11,460 nt of DNA from an uncultured Candidatus Saccharibacteria bacterium. Lineage in GTDB: Bacteria; Patescibacteriota; Saccharimonadia; Saccharimonadales; Saccharimonadaceae. Below, piece after piece: positions 6,846 through 11,460 of this stretch (position 1 is the first letter of the stretch; each line of letters begins with the position of its first letter). The stretch is taken from positions 1-11,460 of the forward strand of contig CALHZJ010000006.1 of the NCBI GenBank assembly GCA_938041005.1. The letters run 5' to 3'. The translations under genes and the position numbers were made by a program. A model generated the notes under the pieces. It was not told the DNA's origin, searched no databases, and worked only from the letters and a program-made list of their open reading frames with translations.

Positions 6846-8108
6846 TTAAATCTTTAACAACCTATTTACTTTTTCAACTAAACTATTACCGTCTTGACTA
6901 CCGATAATTGTATCATATCCAACTCGCAACAAGCCCATTGCAGTTACAAATGTGTGATCACTAACATCTCCGGTTTCGTCAACTATTCCTGTAATATCGC
7001 TTGGATTGATATATTGAACTACTGGTTTCTTAGTAAAAGGCAAATCCTCTGGCCAGCGTCGAGTTTTCAGAGCTTCAGTAATTTTCTGCAAGCTCGATCC
7101 GCCGCCGCACAGTAAAATCCTATTCGGCAAATAATCAACATTATCAAAATCGCTCAGCGCCAATTCAACGCCTGATAGCCAAACTTCCAAAGTCTTGTCG
7201 ATCGCTGCGTCAACTTTCTTCTTTACGCTAGGTTTCAAATTCTCATTATCAATATTCAGCTTCAACTTTTCTGCATCTTTGAAGCTTAAATCCAGGTCAG
7301 CCGCAATAGTTCTAGTGAAACTTCGTCCACCAATACCAAACATCTTTGTACCTTCGACTCCGCCGTCATTAACAACCGCAATATCCGTCGTGCCACCACC
7401 AATGTCCGCTAGAATCGCCGTGAAATTGCTATCCGTATCCGACCCCAAAACACTCCTACTCACCGCAAATGGCTCGGCAGCCACAGCCACCAAATCCAAC
7501 GCAAGCTCGTCCGCAACCTTCTCCAGTGCGCCGATATGAACCATCGGAGCAAACGCCGTGTAAATCTGCACCGCCACGTCTCGCCCCTGAAAACTAATCG
7601 GATTCGAAACTTTATATCCGTCAATATGAATACTCACCAGCGCCGAGTTAACCAGCTTCACTTCAACATCCTCATTGCCAGTTTCTAGTGCAATTTGAGC
7701 CTGAGCCTTTCCCTGAGCTCGCTCCTGAACCTTCTCAATAATAAACTCCATCTCGGCAATGTCTAATGGCTTATTCGGCTGCGGTCTGCGATAGCGAATA
7801 GTATTCGTAACGCCCTTAACTAACTCGCCCGCGATACCAATAACGACTCGCTTACCCTGAACGCCAGCTTGATCCTCAGCTTCAGACAGAGCCTCTTCGC
7901 AATTCGCCACAACACCAGCAATATCAGCAATCGCACCGCTATGCATATCGCCCATTTCCTGCTGCTTTCGACCAACGCCAATAATCTTTAGCTCATCGTC
8001 TTTAACTTCAGCGATTAATGCCTTAACCACCTCCGTACCAATATCTAAGCTAACCAATAGCTCGCGACTATCTTTATCAGACTTCTTCAACATGTCTTTC
8101 AATGCCAT
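6846..8108 (-). CDS. FtsA-like actin-fold ATPase
   Basis: Actin-superfamily ATPase most like FtsA, the membrane tether of FtsZ; PilM is the main alternative. Over 420 residues the nucleotide motifs are clear: phosphate 1 LDIGTEVVKA (21-30), phosphate 2 ADIGGGTTDIAV (234-245) and adenosine motif LCGGGSSLQKI (333-343). An FtsA-type 1C subdomain is suggested by HIDGYKVSNPISFQGRDV (161-178), which matches FtsA's DG...P.G..G pattern. The C-terminus SLVEKVNRLLKI (409-420) can form a short amphipathic helix like the FtsA membrane-targeting tail. The ATG has no Shine-Dalgarno and lies nine bases after a TATAAT. It is followed after one base by the gp47-like bitopic gene, suggesting the two proteins work together. 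No pilN, pilO or pilQ gene is nearby, which favours FtsA over PilM. Confidence 0.8.
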   Translation of the reverse strand: MALKDMLKKSDKDSRELLVSLDIGTEVVKALIAEVKDDELKIIGVGRKQQEMGDMHSGAIADIAGVVANCEEALSEAEDQAGVQGKRVVIGIAGELVKGVTNTIRYRRPQPNKPLDIAEMEFIIEKVQERAQGKAQAQIALETGNEDVEVKLVNSALVSIHIDGYKVSNPISFQGRDVAVQIYTAFAPMVHIGALEKVADELALDLVAVAAEPFAVSRSVLGSDTDSNFTAILADIGGGTTDIAVVNDGGVEGTKMFGIGGRSFTRTIAADLDLSFKDAEKLKLNIDNENLKPSVKKKVDAAIDKTLEVWLSGVELALSDFDNVDYLPNRILLCGGGSSLQKITEALKTRRWPEDLPFTKKPVVQYINPSDITGIVDETGDVSDHTFVTAMGLLRVGYDTIIGSQDGNSLVEKVNRLLKI

Positions 8109-8117
8109 ATAAGAAAT

Positions 8118-8146
8118 ATTATATAACGCTTGTGATTTTAGAGCAA
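8118..8146 (-). promoter_or_regulatory. Promoter of the FtsA-like / gp47-like / ruvX / mltG operon
   Basis: TTGCTC (8146-8141), a 17-base spacer and a perfect TATAAT (8123-8118) lie on the minus strand between alaS and the FtsA-like gene. The start codon is nine bases downstream, so the leader would be only about two or three bases. No terminator separates this from alaS, so read-through from alaS is also possible. Confidence 0.6.
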
Positions 8147-8157
8147 CAGTTAATTAT

Positions 8158-10041
8158 CTATCTTAAAACAGCCTTGATTCGACGAATTCCAGCCGAGCTA
8201 GATTCCTCTTTGGTGATTTTGAATCGCTTGCCATCTTCAGATAGAACTCCAGTGTGTTCGACGTGTGGACCGCCACAGACTTCAAAGCTGACGACATTAT
8301 CATCCTTACCAATAGAATACACCTTAACTTCGTCGCCGTAACGCTCGCCGAACGCGCCAATTGCGCCCATGCTCAATGCCTCGTCCGTCGGATAAACAGC
8401 AAAGCTAACTAGCAAATCTTCATCAATCCAAGCATTAACCTGGTCTTCAACCGCTTGTTTTTCTTCTGGCGTCAATTTATCGTGATTAAAATCAAAGCGC
8501 AATCGATCGGCGGTAATATTGCTTCCGTGCTGCTGTAAATCTGGCGCATTCAAAACCTTGCGTAACGCCGCACCCAACAAATGCGTCGCCGTGTGATATT
8601 TCAGATGAATAGAGTCATGACCTTCCAGGCCACCGCTAAATTGCCCTTTGCGAGCCGTCTTAGAACGCTGTCGCTGCTCATTCATTTTCGCGGTAAATTC
8701 CTCGCGCCAATTGTACGAAAGCTTAATTCCTTGTTTATATGCCTCTTCCGTACTGAGCTCCACTGGGAAACCGAAAGTGTCGTACAAAGTGAACAATTCT
8801 TCACCAGTCAAGCCATCGTCAATGTAGCGCTGCATTTGTCGCAAACCTTTTCTCAAAGTCTGGCGAAAAGCTTTTTCCTCCTTAACGAGGACGGCAATTA
8901 TATTGTCGCGATTATTCTTCACCTCTGGAAAATCAGCTTCGTACAAATCAGCAATCGTCGGCACAACTTCTTGCAGGAAATTCTGCTCGATCCCCAAGTC
9001 AAAACTATAGCGAATTGCCCGACGGAGCAGACGACGCATCACATAGCCCTGCTCTTTATTACTTGGCACACACCCATCAACCGCCATAAACGTCGCAGCC
9101 CTCAAATGATCAGCAATCACTCGCATACTCTCGGTATGTGAAGTGTAATCCTTGCCGCTCAGATCTTGCAGCTTTTCAATAATCGGCCAAAGCAAGCTAA
9201 TCTTAAAGACGTCAGGATCATTATTTGCTGCAGCCGCGATTCGCTCAAGTCCAGATCCATGGTCAATATTTGGCTTATCAAGTGGCTCAAATTTTCCCTC
9301 GGCAACTTTTTTATACGCCATAAATACGTTATTACCGATCTCCATAAATCGACCACAATCACAGTTCGGATGACAATTTTCACCAAATTTTGGATCATGC
9401 TCAATGAAATCAAACTCATAAAACATCTCACTATCCGGACCGCACGGATCACCAACCGGAGTAGTTTCTGGACCGCCATTACGACTCCACCAGTTTTTAC
9501 TGCCGTCATAAAAGAAAATTCTTTCACCTGGATTTACACCACGCGCCGCTCCCTGCTCTTCGCTGCCGATGTCCGCCGTTTTTGCATCAATGCCCTTTTC
9601 TGCAAACTTTTTCTGCCACAATTTAGCCGCTTCAACATCTTTATCGATATTATATTCCGGCGCACCAATAAAACACGTTACGTACAATCTCTGCGGATCA
9701 AGACCAATTTCCTCAGTCAAAAACGTCCACATCCAGCCAATTTGCTCTTCCTTAAAATAGTCGCCCAAACTCCAGTTTCCAAGCATCTCAAAAAATGTCG
9801 TATGGCGATTATCGCCAATGTCGTCGATGTCCTGCGCTCGCAAACACGTTTGAGAATCGGCAATTCTCTTACCTTCGGGATGCGTCTCACCAAGCAAGTA
9901 TGGAATCATCGGCTGCATTCCGGCGCCCGTAAATAAAGTCGTCGGGTCATTAGTTAAAATCAACGGCGCACGCTCAACAACGGCGTGACCCTGTTTTTTA
10001 TAAAATTCAAGATATTTACTACGTATTTTTTGGGCATTCAT
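8158..10041 (-). CDS. alaS: Alanyl-tRNA synthetase, shortened form
   Basis: Charges tRNA-Ala with alanine in the cytoplasm. The protein is 627 aa against 876 in E. coli. Class II motif 2 is RHTTFFEMLGNWSLGDYF (79-96) and motif 3 is DHGSGLERI (260-268). The tRNA-recognition region (about 305-460) has QGYVMRRLLRRAIR (331-344) and LYDTFGFPVELS (419-430). Editing residues are present: HTATH (483-487) and CGGPH (589-593). Two parts seem missing. The beta-barrel between the recognition and editing domains is reduced to a short linker (about 461-480), and the C-terminal C-Ala domain is absent because the protein stops right after the editing domain. A cysteine cluster CHPNCDC (223-229) precedes GRFMEIGN. 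An upstream in-frame ATG at 10095 would put the start inside the rpsP terminator; ATG 10041 matches the family N-terminus and lies after a promoter. Confidence 0.96.
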   Translation of the reverse strand: MNAQKIRSKYLEFYKKQGHAVVERAPLILTNDPTTLFTGAGMQPMIPYLLGETHPEGKRIADSQTCLRAQDIDDIGDNRHTTFFEMLGNWSLGDYFKEEQIGWMWTFLTEEIGLDPQRLYVTCFIGAPEYNIDKDVEAAKLWQKKFAEKGIDAKTADIGSEEQGAARGVNPGERIFFYDGSKNWWSRNGGPETTPVGDPCGPDSEMFYEFDFIEHDPKFGENCHPNCDCGRFMEIGNNVFMAYKKVAEGKFEPLDKPNIDHGSGLERIAAAANNDPDVFKISLLWPIIEKLQDLSGKDYTSHTESMRVIADHLRAATFMAVDGCVPSNKEQGYVMRRLLRRAIRYSFDLGIEQNFLQEVVPTIADLYEADFPEVKNNRDNIIAVLVKEEKAFRQTLRKGLRQMQRYIDDGLTGEELFTLYDTFGFPVELSTEEAYKQGIKLSYNWREEFTAKMNEQRQRSKTARKGQFSGGLEGHDSIHLKYHTATHLLGAALRKVLNAPDLQQHGSNITADRLRFDFNHDKLTPEEKQAVEDQVNAWIDEDLLVSFAVYPTDEALSMGAIGAFGERYGDEVKVYSIGKDDNVVSFEVCGGPHVEHTGVLSEDGKRFKITKEESSSAGIRRIKAVLR

Positions 10042-10048
10042 GAGTGTT

Positions 10049-10057
10049 ATTATACCA
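10049..10057 (-). promoter_or_regulatory. Extended -10 promoter of alaS, leaderless type
   Basis: TGGTATAAT on the minus strand is a perfect extended -10, separated from the ATG at 10041 by seven bases. The expected transcription start is at the ATG, and no Shine-Dalgarno is present. The element begins two bases after the end of the rpsP terminator. No -35 match is seen. Confidence 0.7.
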
Positions 10058-10058
10058 T

Positions 10059-10088
10059 AAAATAACCCCACCTTATAGATGGGGTTAT
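10059..10088 (-). terminator. Rho-independent terminator of rpsP
   Basis: On the minus strand an 11-bp stem pairs ATAACCCCATC (10088-10078) with GGTGGGGTTAT (10072-10062), with one T.G wobble and a 5-base TATAA loop. A short T-rich tail TTT (10061-10059) follows. It lies 25 bases after the rpsP stop codon and ends next to the alaS promoter. Confidence 0.8.
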
Positions 10089-10113
10089 AGATCAAATCAC
10101 CAATCTCAACAGA

Positions 10114-10461
10114 TTATTCAGCTACTTCTTCAGCTGACTCTTCTTTTGGTTGATTCTTGCGAAGTTTTTCTGGATTACGGATGGATTTGTGCTTGTCAGC
10201 TGCAACTTCCTTAACCCACTTTGGCAACTTAACGCCAGCTTCTTTCAATAGCTTAACTACGCGTGGTGTTGGCTGTGCGCCATTGTCCAAATATTTCTGA
10301 GCCAATTCAACTTGGATATTTGATTCTTTAGTGTGTGGGTTGTAGCTACCGACATAAGCGACTACACGACCGCTTGATGGATGACGATGTGCTTCTTGTA
10401 CCGCCAAGCGATATACTGGATAACCTTTGCGACCCAAACGTTGCAAACGAATTGCTAGCAT
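10114..10461 (-). CDS. rpsP: 30S ribosomal protein S16
   Basis: Small-subunit protein that stabilises 16S rRNA folding. The N-terminus (MLAIRLQRLGRKGYPVYRLA) has the family pattern of RL.R.G....P.YR.. It is followed by VVAYVGSYNPHT (33-44) and then GAQPTPRVVKLLKEAGV (61-77), which matches the usual GA.PT..V..LL...G. The 115-aa length exceeds the ~80 aa of E. coli S16 through a charged tail rich in Lys and Glu (about 82-115), seen in other bacteria too. The ATG has an AAAGGAAG Shine-Dalgarno ten bases upstream and a proper -35/-10 promoter, so rpsP has a leader of about 45 bases, unlike its neighbour alaS. It ends in its own terminator. The common rimM-trmD-rplS partners are not next to it. 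Confidence 0.97.
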   Translation of the reverse strand: MLAIRLQRLGRKGYPVYRLAVQEAHRHPSSGRVVAYVGSYNPHTKESNIQVELAQKYLDNGAQPTPRVVKLLKEAGVKLPKWVKEVAADKHKSIRNPEKLRKNQPKEESAEEVAE

Positions 10462-10471
10462 AAAATTAATT

Positions 10472-10479
10472 CTTCCTTT
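10472..10479 (-). promoter_or_regulatory. Shine-Dalgarno of rpsP
   Basis: AAAGGAAG on the minus strand ends ten bases before the rpsP ATG at 10461. The spacing is slightly long but within the usual range. Confidence 0.6.
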
Positions 10480-10512
10480 AACTCTACGTTTTATTATTCC
10501 TTACTTTAGAAC

Positions 10513-10541
10513 AGTTTACACTATTTTTCCCATAACGTCAA
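10513..10541 (-). promoter_or_regulatory. Sigma70-type promoter of rpsP
   Basis: TTGACG (10541-10536), a 17-base spacer and TAAACT (10518-10513) lie on the minus strand. The -35 contains the mnmA TGA stop codon (10540-10538). Transcription should start near 10506. The last three spacer bases are GTG, as in the LysM-CHAP promoter. Confidence 0.7.
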
Positions 10542-11460
10542 TCTGTTTTCACGATTCCGCCGCCCAAACATTCATCGCCGTCATATATTACCGCAGATTG
10601 ACCCGCAGCTACGGCACGCTCCGAAGCAGAAAGGTGCACAATATCTCCGTCAATTTTCGCGTCAAATAAAGCGCCTCGATGACGCAGCCGAACCTGCACA
10701 TTCTTATCTTTATGCGGTGCTTGATTAATCCAATGAATATCCGCCAATCTAAGTTCTTTTCGCCACAAACTTTCATTGTCAATTGATCGCGACACGTAAA
10801 CCTCATTTTTTTTCATATCTTTGCCGACGACATAGTACGGTAATCCGCCACCAACATTCAAACCATGACGCTGACCAAGCGTATAGAAAATTGCGCCGTC
10901 ATGCTTACCAACGACAGATCCCGTCTGCTGATCAATAATATTTCCTGGCGCAGTTTTAACATATTCCGACAAAAACTCACGAATTCCAACTTGCCCAACA
11001 AAACAAATTCCCATTGATTCCTTTTTGCTAGCCGTCCACAGACCGCGTTCTTTCGCCATTTCGCGAACTTCCGCCTTAGTAAAATCGCCCAACGGAAATA
11101 TGGTTTTTGACAAAGCTTCCGAAGTCACTCGATATAAGAAATACGTTTGGTCTTTATTATCATCACGAGCGCGCAACAATTTAGCCGACGAAGACGATTC
11201 ATGAGCAACGCGCGCATAATGCCCTGTCGCGATATAATCCGCTCCAGCCGCCAACGAGGCCTCTAAAAATATCTTAAACTTCACTTCTTGATTACACATA
11301 ATATCTGGGTTTGGTGTGCGACCCGCTTGGTATTCGCGAATCATGTAATCGACAACGTTTTGCTTATATTCTTTCTGGAAATCAAAAACTCGAAAATCAA
11401 TGCCCAAACCAACCGCCACACGCTTGGCGTCAGCAACATCTTCCGCCCACGGACAATGCA
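10538..11460 (-). CDS. mnmA: tRNA-specific 2-thiouridylase MnmA, 5' end beyond window
   Basis: Makes 2-thiouridine at wobble position 34 of tRNA-Lys, -Glu and -Gln using ATP and a sulfur relay. The frame is open from the window edge to the stop at 10538 (307 codons seen, about 85% of the usual length). The N-terminal ATP-pyrophosphatase SGG motif is outside the window. Seen directly are CPWAEDVADAKR near the edge, AGRTPNPDIMCN (Cys codon 11296-11294), ADYIATGHYARV, DDNKDQTYFLY and ESMGICFVG (Cys codon 11005-11003). The C-terminal part has TLGQRHGLNVGG, and then PGQSAVIYDGDECLGGGIV-type residues (AAGQSAVIYDGDECLGGGIV). Both catalytic cysteines are present. A GTG at 11419 is not the start, since homology continues upstream. 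No terminator follows; the rpsP promoter overlaps the stop. Confidence 0.96.
   Translation of the reverse strand, partial: HCPWAEDVADAKRVAVGLGIDFRVFDFQKEYKQNVVDYMIREYQAGRTPNPDIMCNQEVKFKIFLEASLAAGADYIATGHYARVAHESSSSAKLLRARDDNKDQTYFLYRVTSEALSKTIFPLGDFTKAEVREMAKERGLWTASKKESMGICFVGQVGIREFLSEYVKTAPGNIIDQQTGSVVGKHDGAIFYTLGQRHGLNVGGGLPYYVVGKDMKKNEVYVSRSIDNESLWRKELRLADIHWINQAPHKDKNVQVRLRHRGALFDAKIDGDIVHLSASERAVAAGQSAVIYDGDECLGGGIVKTD

Noticed and set aside
6846..8108. Calling the actin-fold protein PilM (type IV pilus)
   Set aside because: The 1C-like subdomain pattern and the amphipathic C-terminal tail favour FtsA, and no pilN/pilO/pilQ genes are adjacent. PilM remains possible.
9166..9936. A 256-codon plus-strand ORF opposite alaS
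   Set aside because: It is antisense to well-conserved alaS motifs, has no recognisable domain, and its composition is what the reverse complement of a coding frame gives. Other plus-strand ORFs (109-372, 353-700, 8581-9141) are rejected for the same reason.
10042..10095. An 18-residue N-terminal extension of AlaRS from an ATG at 10095
   Set aside because: The extension would be encoded by the rpsP terminator and the alaS promoter, and has no similarity to AlaRS N-termini. The ATG at 10041 fits the family start.

Overview
The window looks like a chromosomal housekeeping segment from a Patescibacteria/CPR bacterium, most likely Candidatus Saccharibacteria (TM7). This placement is inferred from protein features, not from a search. 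The clues are a much-shortened alanyl-tRNA synthetase, a membrane protein with a baseplate-J/gp47-like ectodomain, an ExoI (SbcB), very tight intergenic spacing, and promoters that sit almost on the start codon. TGA acts as an ordinary stop (mltG, mnmA), which argues against the CPR lineages that read TGA as glycine. All convincing genes lie on the minus strand, so transcription runs from high to low coordinates. No mobile element, CRISPR array, tRNA or rRNA was seen. There is no gene-free stretch above 300 bases; the longest gap is 189 bases (3558-3746).

In transcription order: mnmA (tRNA 2-thiouridylase, 5' end beyond the window), rpsP (ribosomal protein S16) with its own promoter and terminator, and alaS (627 aa). 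Then comes a tightly packed run of four genes: an FtsA-like actin-fold ATPase, a bitopic protein with a gp47-like ectodomain, ruvX (overlap 11 bases) and mltG (overlap 14 bases, strong Shine-Dalgarno). After the 189-base gap come a LysM-CHAP cell-wall hydrolase, obg (GTPase) and sbcB (exonuclease I, 3' end beyond the window). The order mnmA / alaS / ruvX / mltG resembles the order I recall from Bacillus subtilis, with rpsP and the FtsA-like/gp47-like pair inserted.

Two themes stand out. First, two kinds of gene start are mixed here. sbcB, obg and alaS have an extended -10 (TGGTATAAT or TGGTATACT) ending 6-7 bases before the ATG and no Shine-Dalgarno, so they are probably leaderless; the FtsA-like gene is close to leaderless. 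rpsP and the LysM-CHAP gene instead have -35/17/-10 promoters and real 5' leaders. In two places a hairpin terminator runs straight into the next gene's promoter. Second, three or four products (MltG, LysM-CHAP, the FtsA-like protein, the gp47-like protein) point to envelope growth or division. The LysM-CHAP gene has an unusual ~130-base leader with a 16-codon CxxC-containing ORF closed by three tandem in-frame stops, and nested complementary segments. This leader and the FtsA-like/gp47-like pair are the best candidates for something undescribed.
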